DNA of 64,000 nucleotides. Origin: Nepenthes gracilis. Its lineage: Eukaryota > Streptophyta > Magnoliopsida > Caryophyllales > Nepenthaceae. The stretch spans positions 5,147,892-5,211,891 of the forward strand of contig BSYO01000020.1 in NCBI GenBank assembly GCA_033239525.1, in the 5' to 3' direction. The translations under genes were made by a program, and so were the position numbers. Positions within the stretch are counted from its first letter, which is position 1. Each line of letters begins with the position of its first letter. Below, one piece after another: positions 23,980 to 35,842 of this stretch. Below the pieces are notes generated by a model. That model was not told where the DNA came from, did not search any database, and worked only from the letters and a program-made list of their open reading frames with translations.

Positions 23980-24363
23980 GGCTAGAGGTACTACCTAAAT
24001 GAATGGTGTTAAGGCCACCAATAAAAAATGGCCAAGGAATTGTTTAATATGAAACATGCCCATGCTTATAATGTTATTGAGAGATATTCTGGATTGCTTA
24101 AAATATATTGGGAGATCCTTAGAACCCGATCATTTAATCCTATTAGAACACATAATTAAATTATTATTACTTATTATTTTTCACACAATTTTATCATAAA
24201 TTAAATGATTTATGGTTTTATTAAGGATGAGTACAATGACATAGATCATAAAGATGGTGATAAAAATATGAATATGATAACACAACTTAATCTCAAAGAT
24301 AGTTGGAGTGAATTGAGAGATAATTTGGCCAACACAATGTTTAATAAAAAGGGACATAATTGA
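23980..24363 (+). pseudogene. PIF/Harbinger-type transposase, C-terminal relic
   Basis: One reading frame, broken by a few stops, matches the end of the plant HARBI1/ALP1-like DDE transposase family. Motifs in order: LNEW at about 23995, AKELFNMKHAHAYNVIERYS at 24031, GLLKIYWEILRTRSFNPI, SHNFI at about 24180 (where the family has LLHNFI), and the terminal SWSELRDNLANTMFN before a TGA at 24361. The N-terminal two thirds, including the first acidic residues of the DDE triad, are missing, and AT-rich repeats lie there instead. This family cuts and pastes DNA transposons with 3-bp target sites. No terminal inverted repeats were identified. Confidence 0.72.
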
Positions 24364-24589
24364 ATACTATATTGCAAGTGCCATTATTTATTATATTTTA
24401 TGATGTGCTGTGTTTCCAATGTAATGTTATTTGATGATGTGTCATTTTTATTGAATATTGGGCTAATGTATTGGATGAAATTTTATTAACTATAATTTAT
24501 AATTATTTGATAACTTTTTTATTTTATTTATTTTGTATCTACAATATTTAATTTAATATTTTGATAGATAGTTATCTACTTACATCATA
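24364..24589. other. AT-rich gap
   Basis: No coding signal. Could include the 3' non-coding end of the Harbinger relic, but I could not identify a terminal repeat. Confidence 0.4.
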
Positions 24590-25674
24590 TAATGGAGTCA
24601 AACATGACGCAAATTCATGAAGACAATAAAAGAAAATGGAAACTAATGGGTAGTGAATACCAAAGACTCAATCAAGAAACCCATTTCTGTAAAATGGGTC
24701 CGAGTCCATAAAAGGCCCAAGAAGTCACCATGGTCCAAGAGGATACATGGGCTCTAGAGGTCCGAGGATTTAAGTCCACGTCCCAAGATGCCTAAAGAGC
24801 TGAATTGGTCCGAGAGGTTGACTTAACTGTGAAAGTTTGAGGATTCCGTAAGAGACCAAAGACTCTAATAGAACCTCAAGGACATGGCATAGATGATATG
24901 GTTCTAAAAGCCCGTAGGCTCAATGCTGAGCAAGTCCTCAGATGAAGCCCGAGGATGTTTATCGCCAAACGTCTACGAACTTGACATAGGCCAAAGTCTT
25001 CATCAGGGATGCGGATTCTGAGAAGTCTTTAACTGTACAAGCGTAGAAAGGAAGCTCGAGATGACCGAGAACACCAACTCAGATTGCTGACTTTCACAAA
25101 AATACATGTGATCTTTACAACACACGATCTTCATAGGGAATAATGGCTTGCAAAAAAGGCGTGGTCACTGTAGAAGTGACATCTCATAGAACTAGCCCGC
25201 ATGCATGCAATCTTTCTGACACTGCAAGATGGATTTGCAGAATTAGTGGTATGATCCACTGCACACGTCACCTCCATATGGCTGTTCCACACAGAAGGAC
25301 TCAATCACTATATAAACATTCACTATATACCTAACAAGGGATCCGATCTTTTACTCACTTGCATTTACACCTATAGAGAGAGAAAATGCAGGCAACTCAC
25401 ACTTTCGACAGAGAGAACACTTGCGCTTGTAAGAGTGATCCTTAGGATTCACCATATATTTTGTTATCCACCATTTGTACTCAAACACTTGAATAGTAAA
25501 ATTATTCTCGACTCAAAAGTCCCGTAGTTTTTTCTCTCATTAAAAAGAGGGTTTTTCACGTAAAAATGTCACGCGTCACACACTCTCTCTCTTCTTTCTA
25601 CTCAAACTTCATATTTGTGTTGCTCCACATTCGGATCCTCATCCGTATAGAAACTAGGATCCAATGATGCAACA
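24590..25674 (+). repeat. 5' LTR of a Tat-like gypsy element
   Basis: The right edge is firm: ..GATGCAACA ends at 25674 and is followed by the primer site TTGGCGCC. A TATA box (TATATAAAC around 25309) sits about 360 bp upstream of that edge. The left edge is only approximate, where base composition changes near 24590. Repeated GTCCGAG/CCGAGG words are typical of this kind of LTR. Confidence 0.6.
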
Positions 25675-25693
25675 TTGGCGCCATTTGTGGGAA
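25675..25693 (+). other. Primer-binding site of the Tat-like element
   Basis: TTGGCGCCATTTGTGGGAA directly after the LTR end. TTGGCGCC followed by a TGTGGGAA-type word is the usual arrangement in Tat/Athila-side gypsy elements. Confidence 0.75.
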
Positions 25694-25744
25694 CTGACTG
25701 AAAGTCAAGTTGATGCACTTTCTGGGAAATTGAAAGCTAAAAAA

Positions 25745-27240
25745 ATGGTAAACACCATAGTACAAACCAGTACCCCGACCAGGGAAGCTACTTCATCTGG
25801 CAATGGCATGCGAGTATCAGGATAGAGGAACATCCTGACCCATATGTTCGAGCGCTGGCCTTGAAGATGGATGACTTCTCTAGGGCCGTTAAGACCCTTT
25901 GCACAAAAATAGACGAGCAACAAAATAGAGTGCCATCCAAGGCCTCTTAGGTCATTACGTCCCAGAGGAAGGGTAAGGGGAAGAAGCACCCCTCAAAACA
26001 AGTTGATCAGCACGAGGACCCCGGGACACAAGTTTCCTTGAGCAGTAAGGCCCTGTCATGCCTTCAAGGTCGCTTGGGTCCTCGAGTTTAGGAGGAGAGC
26101 CCGAAGAGGCAAAATCCTCGCTCTTTACGGGAGAACCCCATTCAGGAGGTGCCCCCTCTTGACAAGGTCTCCCCAAGAGTCCAAAGCCAACCAGAGTCGC
26201 AAGCTACTCAAGATCCCTACGAGTTGAGGAATTACCTCAACAAGAAGAAGATGGCGGCTCTGCCTCAAGTGGAGGAGAAACTCAAGAAGGTATGGCGCCG
26301 AGTTTTTGGCGACAACAAGGGAGGCGTAGTTGACCTACACAGATCTCTATTTACGATGGAGATCAGGACAAGGCAGCTTCCTTCAAAGTTTAAAATGCCA
26401 AATCTCGACATATATGATGGAGGCGCTAATCAAATGGACCACTTGGATCACTTCCATGAGCATTTGAGCCTTCAAGGCTTAGATGAGATAACAATGTGCC
26501 AGTGTTTTCCCTTAACGCTCAAGGGTGGCGCAAGGATCTAGTTTTACGGGCTACTCGTGGACTCTATCTGCTCATTCATCAAGTTGGCAGAGACCTTCCT
26601 CTCCTAGTTCGCTTTCAGCCAGAGGATCGAGAAGCAACTATGACACCTTACTCGTGTGAAGTAAGGGGCTAGGGAGAGCTTGAAAAGTTTTCTATCTCGT
26701 TTTATCACTGAGGCCCAACAGATTCCCAAGCTGACCGATGGAGTCAAGCTGACCGCTTTTCTGTCCGCATTGAAGGGAGCGAGCTTTTTCAAGCACCTCA
26801 TGCACAAGGGTTCTCAGACGTTCAGAGTGGCCGAGACCATAGCAAGAGTATACATTGCGGCCAAGGAAGTGAACGACGTGAAGAGGCCCGTCCAGGTGGA
26901 GAGTTTCACCCCAAGGACAGTGGAAGAAAAGAGGAAGCACGAAGACCGAGAAGGCTCTCGGGTGCCCAAGAAGCAACCAAAGTCCAGGAAAATCGTTCAT
27001 AGGGAATACAGGCCCTTGAACCTAACTCCCTTGAACTACTCGCGTACTAATATCCTGGTACAAATTCGGGATGAAAAATTATTGAAGTGGCCCAAAGCGC
27101 TGAAGAATTTAGAGGGTGGCGATCAATCCAACTACTGCCACTACCATTACTATGGAGGTCATGGTATCGAGGACTGTAGAACGTTGCAGAGGGAGATAGA
27201 TGAGCTCATCAAGAGAGGTTACCTCAACCATTTTCTGTAA
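25745..27240 (+). pseudogene. Tat-like gypsy gag
   Basis: The ATG at 25745 is the first after the primer site; a TAG follows after about 26 codons, and frames change repeatedly. Core gag motifs are readable: LPSKFKMPNLDIYDG near 26378, MDHLDHFHEHLSLQG, then ESLKSFLSRFITEAQQIPKL near 26672 and VKLTAFLSALKG. The C-terminal part includes YCHYHYYGGHGIEDCRTLQ at about 27130, where the family has a CX2H-type knuckle (CDFHRDHGHDTEDC). A TAG at 26539 and further stops interrupt the capsid region. A related gag lies in the element at 58360-59900. Confidence 0.82.
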
Positions 27241-27830
27241 AGACCTGGACAAGCTTCCAGAGCAGTAGGAGATGGTGATGGTAACCATCCAAGGAATCGA
27301 GTGGCTGCGGAAGTTGTGAACATGATATCGACTCGCCCGATCGGAAAAGGCACCCGGGAGGATCTGGAGGCAAAACAGAAGAAGCCTAGGGTAGAATCTA
27401 GAGATGAAATCATTAGTTTTTGTAACGAAGATATGGCCCATATAATATCCCTCCATTCTGACCCTCCGGTTGTATGCGCACTCATTTCTGACGGAGCATT
27501 AGATTACGAGATGAAACAAGTATTCATTGGTAATGAAAGTTCTCAAAATTTACTTTACCTTGATACCTTTTTTAAATTAGGACTCAAGAAAAGCAAAATG
27601 ACGACTACCGAAGAGCCTTTCTATAGACTGGACAATGAGTCAGTACTAGTACAAGGAGTCATCCAGCTTGAGGTCACATTAGGGACCCATCCGAGGATAG
27701 CAACCAAGACCCTTTTCTTCTTGGTAGTAGACCTCCCGTTGGTCTACAACACTATCCACGAACATCCTTGACTGGCAGCCTTTGGAGTCGTGACCTCAAT
27801 CCTTGATTGGTCTACAACATGACCAATCAA
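27241..27830 (+). pseudogene. Tat-like gypsy protease, truncated element end
   Basis: ORF 27301-27771 holds the retropepsin-like domain: VVNMISTRP, then ISDGALDYEMKQVFIGNESS, where the usual Asp-Asn-Gly of the active site reads Gly-Asn-Glu, and TKTLFFLVVDLPLVYNTI. After about 27820 the sequence no longer resembles the family, so reverse transcriptase, RNase H, integrase and the 3' LTR are missing. The active-site change and truncation make this copy inert. Confidence 0.8.
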
Positions 27831-29435
27831 ATGGCAGCGGGCACAGCGAGTAGGTTTCCAGCTATACTCCACATTCACCATTGAAATGGACTCAATATTC
27901 CTAATTTCAATCTCTGCCTTAATCTCTTCCTTCGATCCTATTTATCCTACAAGTGTCCGATTCACTAATCTAAAGGGGTTAGTAAAAAACGAAAAGGGTG
28001 CCCGAGCCGCTAACCAACATTTGTAGTTTTGTTTCCATTTGGCATTACTTGCTTCGTTCTTCTTCTACAATTCTAGCATTATTTTAGATTAGTGAAAAAT
28101 GGGTAATGTATACTGTACCCCATTCTCAGCATCGTCATTTCAAGCAATGGTGGTTTCTTCTCATTTTTTCCATATGTCTTCTCATATTTTTGGTGGTTGG
28201 ATAGGAGCTGATTTATCAATCGTCAAAAAAATTGAAAGGGTTATAACTTCAGTGCAACCTTGACTCAAGGTCCATGTCTCTATCTTGGCACTGATGATGC
28301 TAGTGCACAAATTTATTTGAGGTGAAACTCATGTTGTGTAAAGTGGATTCACTATCTGATTTTACAAACTATGAAAGTGAAATAAACTACAAAGTCACCA
28401 CATGAAAATATTTTCTTAAACCTAAACAGAGCGCGGACCTTGTTAGAGAACAAAGACAATTTTCGAAAGTGCCAAGTTAAACTATCTATGATGCCATTTG
28501 AATGGAAAAGAATGGGAGAATTTCCATTTTGTGACGTTTTGGAACGAGTAATTTATTTGGACTTGTTTGGTTTATTAAAGGGGCATTTCAGGTTTAAAGT
28601 AAAAAGGCAAGGTCATATTAAGTAATGGGCAGCTAAAATTTTAAGATGATGGGATGGTGGAAGTTTGATTCAATGTGTGCTCTCTAGTCAATCGACTTTG
28701 ACCAATGCTGCAGCCAACTTCCTGTTTTTTGTTCGTAAACAGAGCAGAGTGTGCAAGACATACATGAACTTAGCTCGAAGGTTGAAGCTGCTAGTAATGC
28801 AGGGTAAGGGTTGGACGGCTATCTTGGCTGGCTATGGTGGTTGCCAGTGTCTTTATCTGGGGGGTGGTCTGTTTTTGTTACATGTGAAAAATTGAGGCCT
28901 AGGGGCTGTTGGTGGAAGCTGTGGGCTGCTAGTGAGTTGCTGGCTTTTTTTTGTGGCAGATGGAAAACTTAATTCCACTGGTATTCTAGTTCTCTGACCA
29001 GAAAGCTAAAATCACAACAATAAAAGCATTTTTTAGAAAATTTGCTCAATAAAAAAATACTCAAAAGTATCAATTACTATAATATCCTAAAATTAATTGA
29101 TTAATGCTCAAATTACTTGACTTCCAACTGCTACGTATGCTTTTCATCAAGAAGCCCAGTTCTATCGTAGTCCAAACTAACATTTGAGGAACTCAAATAC
29201 CATTATGAATATTTTACTTGCTACACATTCAAGGTTGTAGGAAAGAATCAACGGGACTTTAAAAAGGTTTGAGTGGAATGTGATTTCTGCCAAGGGCATA
29301 TATCAAATATTTTTGGGTAAATTTATTAAAAGGATAATGTAGAGGCCATAAATTTAAATCATGAGAACAACCTTTCTATTTTCTAGTAGTATCGCTCATT
29401 TAACCCTTTCTATAGTCCAATGCGGGTAAGCTTGG
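27831..29435. other. Unassigned intergenic DNA
   Basis: About 1.6 kb with no gene I recognise. Two short plus-strand ORFs (28440-28625 and 28665-28895) have no domain or motif that I can name. It may be the left part of the host locus interrupted by the copia element at 29436. Confidence 0.4.
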
Positions 29436-29799
29436 TGTAAGAAACTGAAAGCAGAGTGAAGAATAGGAAGAGAGGAGGAAGAGGACGATGGAAACGGGTG
29501 AGAATTAATTGCACAGATGGGAAGATGGTGAAGCCTTTGAAACGTTTTTATTGCTTCAACTTCATGTTACATCACACACCGAGCACTGCCTAAGGGAGAA
29601 CCAATATATAATACAAAGCAAACCCTAAAATACAATATACACTATCCTAAAATTCAATATTATACTCAATATACAATATCCTAAAAAATAATATTGCAGA
29701 CAATATCAATATATAATATCCCAAAATACAACTACCCTAAAATACAATAATCCTAATACAATATTTGTAAAATAAAAAGATTATGCGTTTTCTAATACA
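29436..29799 (-). repeat. 3' LTR of the copia element
   Basis: Starts TGTAAGAAACTG and ends TTCTAATACA on the plus strand. It contains many AATATACAATATCC-like words, an internal low-complexity pattern shared with its partner. Confidence 0.85.
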
Positions 29800-31000
29800 T
29801 CCATACAAGATGGAACATATATATTGATAATATCCATCTTAGACAGATGAGAATTTAGACAATGTGAGGATAAAATCTTGGTGAATATATCCGCCAGCTG
29901 ATTATGAGTGGTGACATGATATGCGCGAATGCTCCCTTTTTGAATTTTATTACTAATAAGATGACAGTCCAACTCAATGTGTTTAGTGCGTTCATAAAAA
30001 ATGAAATTTGCTACAATGTGAAGGACCGCTTGATTGTCATAATATAGAGACGCTGCATAGGGATGGAAAACCTACAAATCATTCAAAATATAACGTAGCC
30101 AAGATAATTCACGATAAGTTGTAACCATTGATCTATATTCTGCATCTGTAGAGGAGCGAGAGACTACTGACTATTTCTCACATTTCTATGAAATAAGAGA
30201 ATTTTTAATAAAAACACAATAACCAGTAATGGATCTGCGTGTGTCCAGATAGGAAGCCCAATCTACATTATAAAAAATTCTTAGCTAAATGTTAGAGGTA
30301 GAAGAAAACAATATGCCTTGTCCAGTATTTAGTTTTAGATATTGCAAAATTTGATAGGTAGCATTCATATGACTCGAGGTAGGCTGATTCAAAAATTGAC
30401 TTAGAATTTGTACTGCATAAGCTATGTCCGGTATTGTGACGATAAGATAAAGAAGTCGCCCAATGAGTCTTCTATATATACTCGAGTCTTCTAGGACTAC
30501 TCCGGTTTGCTTTCTTAATCTCAAGTTTTGGTCCATTGGTAGTTTAAGAGGTTTGGTACCAGTGGTGTCAGAATCGGCCAAAATATCAAGGGTCTATTTT
30601 ATTTGACAAATGTGTATACCTTTTGGCGATCGGGCAACTTCTATGCTAAGGAAATATCGTAAAACACCCAAGTCTTTATTCTTAAAAGCCTGACTTAAAA
30701 AGGATTTGATGGAGGCAATTGAATCCAAGTAATTACTAGCAACAAAGATGTTATTAACATATACAAGAAGAATTGTAAACGATTTATCATCTTATTTAGT
30801 GAACAAACTGTAATCCACCTTGGATTGAACGAAGCCAAAAGTAACAAGAGAACTACACAGTTTTTAATACCATTGTTTAGAAGCTTGTTTAAAGCCATTT
30901 ATGCTTTTTAATAACTTACATACCTGATGAGATTTTCCTTTAGTGTAATCGGAAGGTGGTCGCATATAAATTTCTTCATTTAAAATTTCATTTAAAAATG
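29781..31000 (-). pseudogene. Copia reverse transcriptase (second half) and RNase H
   Basis: Reading leftward from about 31000, the palm active-site box reads VYVNN at about 30764-30750, where the family has YVDD; both catalytic Asp residues are Asn, so polymerase activity would be lost. ORF 30581-30285 continues with IYRRLIGRLLYLIVTIPDIAYA. RNase H is frame-broken, then ends with [18 protein letters not shown] in ORF 29972-29781, whose last residues run into the LTR. The Asp-to-Asn changes are G-to-A type, like most LTR differences. Confidence 0.82.
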
Positions 31001-32660
31001 CGTTATTGACATTAAAATGATATAAGTGCCATCCTTTTATGGAAGCTATAACTAAGAGGTATCATATAGTTGTAAATTTAGCAACTGGAGAAAAAGTTAC
31101 GTGGTAGTCCACCCCTTTCTGTTGTGTGTATTCTTCTGCCACTAATCGACATTTGTAACTTTCAATACTCACATCACTGTTGAGTTTCAATTTGAAGACA
31201 TATCGATATCCAAGAGCTTTCTTTTCTGGAGGTAAATTAGTAATAATTCAGGTTGTATTAAATTTTAAAATATTCAATTGATCTTTTATGGCTTTGCGCC
31301 AACTGGGATCACAAATAGCTTGAGTATAAATTTGTAGTTCAGCTTGAGATGAAATGGAGGATGAAAAGGAATTATAAGTCGGGGATAATTTTTGATATGA
31401 TATGTAATTTTTGAGGGGATAAGGTTTACCTGGAACAATTTGTGCTGTTGATTGAGTAAGTGTAGCTTGAGATGCTTGATGACAATGAAAATCTTTTAAA
31501 TATTGAAGAGCTTTCCTAACTCTAGTAGTTCTGCAAACAGGAGTGCTATCTTTTTACTAGAGAGTGAATATTTGTGATGGGATTAGTAGGCACACTAGGT
31601 TATGGGGTGCTACTCAAAGGTTCCTGATTATTTTCTAGTTGGCCATGGACTAAGGGTGAATCGGATTGCTCTTCATTATTGTGAAGTTCAGCGATTGGTT
31701 GATCTCCATTTATTATAGGAATAGTGACTGGATTAACAACTAAGTCAGGAATAGAAGATAATTGTTGATTCAGGAAAAGATGATCATTATTTGTCATTGT
31801 AGGAAGCATTGCATCAGGTTGAACATTAGGAGCAGTTTCAGTATCATTTTTCTAGAAGGAAAAAATATTCTTATGAAAAATGAAATTCCTGGAATAAAAT
31901 GTGACATTGCTATGCAAATCAAAGAATTTGTAACCTTTAATACCAAAAGGATAGCCTAAAAATATATAAGTTCTATTTTTGGAATCAAATTTTTTCCGCT
32001 CATGAGAAAGGGTGGAAGTAAAACATAAACCAAATATTCAAAAATTGTCATAATTTGATTTGACTCCAAATAGAATTTAATATGAAGTCTTATTGTCCAA
32101 CAATGGAGTGAAAATTCTATTTATAATATAGGCAGCAGTAAGAATATAATAACTGCAGAACTTTAAGGGAAGTCCCAATTGAAATCTAATTATTCTAACT
32201 ACATTTAATAAATGTTGGTATTTGCATTCAACAATACCATTTTATTGTGGAGTTTTCACGTAACTGCGTTGATGGATAACACCTCTTTTACCGTAGAAAT
32301 CTCCCAGACAAAATTCACATCCAATATCAGTACAAATAATTTTAATGTTGATATTAAATTGTATCGCAACAAGATTGTAAAAAGTTTATAAGCATAATTT
32401 TATGTCAGATTTTTATTTCAGAAGATAAATCCAAATACTTCTTGAAAAATCGTCAATGATAGTCAAAAAATATTTATATCCGTCATAAGATATTTCTGGA
32501 GAAGGGTCCTCGAAGTCACAATGCACCACAACAAATAATGTGTGTGACCTATGGATACTGGGAGTAAAGGGAATGCGACATTGCTTAGTCATGTGACAAA
32601 TAGAATATGGATTATCATTAATAGAATGCAATACTCCTTTTACAAGAGGATTATGTATCA
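31001..32660 (-). pseudogene. Copia integrase and hinge to reverse transcriptase
   Basis: The integrase core opens in ORF 32631-32413: MTKQCRIPFTP, then VVHCDFEDPSPEISYDGYKY and FLTIIDDFSRSIWIYLL. The order and spacing match copia integrase, although the conserved Asp of HxDLWGP is shifted by divergence. Further left, decayed pieces of the C-terminal domain are readable around 32300-31950. ORF 31809-31600 is the low-complexity hinge (LNQQLSSIPDLVVNP). The reverse transcriptase start is readable only in fragments between 31350 and 31000. Confidence 0.72.
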
Positions 32661-33660
32661 GTTTTATCCTAGATGTAAAATGGAACCTAATCTATAATGC
32701 CAAAGGTCAGCTGATAATGAAACAAAATTAGCAAAGGGTTTTACGATGTGATTGGAAAATTTGGCGAGAAGGCCAACCAAGGTGTTGGGATGAACTTCAT
32801 TATTCATCAGAATAATATAAACGTTTTTCTCTTCACCTATTCCAATCGTTAACCAGGAGGTAAGGTCCTGAATTAGGCAAATGTCAGAGGAAAAAAACAT
32901 ACAGCAACTGAGAGCATCAGTAAGGTGCTTTACAGAAATCAAATTAAATGTGAAAAAGGGAACATATAAAACATTTTGTGGTGTTATCTTGTTGGTCAGT
33001 TTAACAACTCCAATATGGGAAATAAGAGCTTTACTTCCATCAGGAAGTATAACAGAACTAGATATAGCTATCTCCTTATGAAGATATAAGGATAGGTCGC
33101 AGATCATATGATCTGTATCAGATATCCTTTCCATTATAAGTAGAAGGAATAGAGTAGAAATCAGTACCAGTCATATTAGCCGCTTTTGATTGATCACTAA
33201 TGGGATCAAAAAGAGATGAAATTTGTTTGGTTGTTTGAAAAGGCACAATAAGGCCTTTGGATTGAATCAGATTCATGAGTTGCTTGAACTATACTTTGCT
33301 CAATGCAACTTTGTTATCCTCATTAGCCTTGTGGTTAGAAATGGTAGTGAAGCTCAAATGGTTAGTCAAAAGAGCTGTAGTCCTAGACTTACTATACAGT
33401 TTGTGATTGGGAGCAAAACCGTAAAGTTGATAATACTTATCAATAACATGTCCAGGTTTATTACAATAAGTACATATTGGTATCTCAGCGTTCCCAACCT
33501 TAAAACATTACTATAAAGTGTGTCCTGAAATACGACAATAAACACAAAAGGGCCTATCTTTCTTTGGCATATGATTGTTTTTCACGGATTTTTTAGTATT
33601 ACTAATAACCCGTAAAGCCATCGTTTCTGAAGGGTGGACAGTGGACAACATTTGATGTTG
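32661..33660 (-). pseudogene. Copia zinc knuckle, protease and pre-integrase region
   Basis: A knuckle-like CNKPGHVIDKYYQLYG lies near 33480-33430; the third Cys is replaced by Tyr. ORF 33134-32664 covers the protease after its active site (VILPDGSKALISHIGVVKL, then NVLYVPFFTFNLISVKHL) and ends at the LWHYRLGS pre-integrase box. The protease Asp box itself would lie near 33160 and is damaged (TGTDFYSIPST). Confidence 0.75.
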
Positions 33661-34399
33661 TCTTGCTTATTGTTGAATGATAGAGAAGACTTTGTTGACA
33701 GATGGAAGGGGATCCATCAACATAATATAACCTCGAACATTAGAATAAGAATCATTTAAACCCATTAAAAATTGTATAACACAATCTCTCTGGTAGCGCT
33801 CGATGAGCACTTTTAATTTGCCACAGTCACAATCTGGGAGAAGGTCAAATATGAAGAGTTCATCCCAGATCGTTTTTAGTTTATCATAATATAAACTTAC
33901 CAAATCTTGTTCTTGCAAGATACCTGCCAGGGATTTTTTTTTAGTTGGAAAATGCATGGCCCATTTTGCTGAGTGAAACGGTCACACAATTCCTTCCAAA
34001 TTTCGAAAGCATCATCAACAGAAACACTAGATTTGATGGATGGGCTGAAGGGGTTCTGTATCCAGGATACCACTATGTCATTGCATTATCCTTAAGCTTA
34101 AAAAAGAGGATCACTGGAGTCGATGGGTTTAAGAACAGTACCATCAATAAACTGGAGTTTGTTTTTAGCCCTCAAAGCTTGACGCATGGTCCTGGACCAA
34201 GTAGAATAGTTGTCTACCATCAACAAATTAGCGACCAAGATAACGGCCGGACTATCACCGGCCTTCAGTCAGAAAGGATTTGTTGGATTGGAAAGGTTTT
34301 GAAAGTGCAAGAGATTTTGGGTGAAATCAGAAGTTTGATTGTCGGTGTTTGACATATTGCCTGAAGTATTTCGGTGTGGCTCCATAATCTCTGACACCA
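33661..34399 (-). pseudogene. Copia gag and primer site
   Basis: ORF 33957-33667 reads as plant copia gag: LVSLYYDKLKTIWDELFIF, CDCGKLKVLIERYQRD, VIQFLMGLNDSYSNVRGYIM, a pattern common in this capsid family. ORF 34478-34269 supplies the N-terminal part (NPFFLTEGRP-type words are lost). The primer site TGGTGTCAGAGATT lies at about 34386-34399, directly after the 5' LTR, one or two bases away from the Met-initiator complement. Confidence 0.75.
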
Positions 34400-34761
34400 T
34401 GTAAGAAATTGAAAGCAGAGTGAAGAATAAGAAGAGAGGAGGAAGAGGACGATGAAAACAGGCGAGAATTAATTGCACAGATGGGAAAATGGCGAAGCCT
34501 TTGAAACGTCTTTATTGCTTCAGCTTTATGTTACATCACACACCGAGCACTGTTCGAGGGAGAACCAATATATAATACAAAACAAACCCTAAAATACAAT
34601 ATACACTATCCTAAAATTTAATATTGTACTCAATATACAATATCCTAAAATATAATATTGCAGACAATATCAATATACAATATCCCAAAATACAACTACC
34701 CTAAAATACAATAATCACAATACAATATTTATAAAATAAAAAGATTGTGTTTTCTAATACC
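34400..34761 (-). repeat. 5' LTR of the copia element
   Basis: Partner of 29436-29799, with the same TGTAAGAAA edge. The outer base at 34761 appears changed from A to C, so the terminal dinucleotide is degraded. Confidence 0.85.
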
Positions 34762-34766
34762 TGGTG

Positions 34767-35214
34767 CACTAGGTTATCAATTTTTATGGAAATTGCTCTG
34801 TATGGCTTTATGTGAGTTGGGTTTTTTATGTGGTTTATGGTCGGAAAGATGTTTACTTATTGCACACGGGTAAATGGAACTTTTTGTCCAGCTTGTTGTA
34901 CTGATGCAGTCTTGTCAACATCTGACATAATTGGTGAAGGCCAAATACTTCCAGAATTTTCAACTTGTAGACTGAGCTGGACTGATTGCATCCGAAGAGC
35001 AGAGGCTTACATCCATACCTTTTCCACAATTTTTATCGCTGGGAATCACAGAGCTAATTTTCATCCTAGCAGATCATAGATTAACTACAAGATGCCGCGT
35101 GGACCATGATCGTTACAATGCTTTTGTGACGAAACAATGATCCTTACGTTTGCCAATGATGATGCCCGACACAGTGACGGTGATTTAAAGCTACAAAGTA
35201 GATAATTGCTGGAG
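34767..35214. other. DNA upstream of the UPF0496-type exons
   Basis: No recognised coding domain; a short ORF at 34828-35079 is unremarkable. If the exons downstream were once a gene, this would hold its 5' leader and promoter, but I see no clear TATA box at a fitting distance. Confidence 0.4.
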
Positions 35215-35842
35215 ATGTTCCGTTGCTTCACCCTGAGATCACCGCCATCATCATCCTTTGCCACTGCAGAAAATCAGCCGGCCCCGCTGCAGGGTAAGTG
35301 TATGCTGCCTGCCCCTTTATATACACACTAGAACAAAAGAAAAGCTGAGCAGCTCCTGCAGCACATGCTACACACTGGTGTCTCGGTCTTCTGTGTATGG
35401 GTGGGTGGGTGTGTTTCCTTAACAGATCTAATGTGATGTTAATTTCTTAATTCCTTCAATGAACTCTGTAAACATACCAGGAAATTCAGCAGATGGGACC
35501 CCAATATCAAGTGCTCAACATTCGCCCACTGTCATTCTCACCAGCAAGTATAAGCGTGCAGTCCAGACCAATTCCTATAAAGACATACAGTCACAAATTC
35601 TAGTCGTGGAGTATTGGCAGAATCATGACCAAAACTATCAGCAGCAGCTCTTGTTGGAAGGCGTTCTTCAACCAAATCCAGAGTGCATCAAAGAAGCGCT
35701 TCAGCATGCTCGGCCCAACACATTTACCCGTCTTGTTAACGCTTATTTTGACCATTGCGAGCATACGTGCCATCTCCTGCTGCTGCTGCAACGTAGGATC
35801 CATCAAGCCCGCTCTCTCTATGCTCCAGTCAATTATAAGTAA
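35215..35842 (+). pseudogene. UPF0496 family protein, 5' exons only
   Basis: Exon 1 runs from ATG 35215 to 35293 (MFRCFTLRSPPSS..), with a GTAAGT donor. The intron is 35294-35480 (187 bp) with acceptor CATACCAG; exon 2 starts at 35481. Both sides are phase 1 and join to a Gly codon in the frame of exon 2. Exon 2 has the family pattern SSAQHSPTVILTSKYKRAVQ then TNSYKDI, a coil-prone middle, then CIKEALQHARPNTFTRLVNA, YFDHCEHTCHLLLLL and RSLYAP. The reading ends at 35842, about where the family would begin its long C-terminal part; I could not find that part downstream. The function of UPF0496 proteins is not well established. The piece is probably a gene fragment; a real gene with a distant exon cannot be excluded. 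Confidence 0.7.

Larger units (their letters stand above)
29436..34761 (-). mobile_element. Ty1/copia element with both LTRs
   Basis: Near-identical direct repeats (29436-29799 and 34400-34761) enclose a minus-strand gag-pol. The primer site (TGGTGTCAGAG, minus) abuts the right LTR, so the right LTR is 5'. A 5-bp TGGTG occurs at 29433-29437 and 34762-34766 as the likely target duplication, with two bases of the left LTR edge apparently lost in a CA repeat. My hand alignment of the LTRs finds about two dozen substitutions over about 362 positions, mostly transitions. All coding domains are present but broken. Confidence 0.88.
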
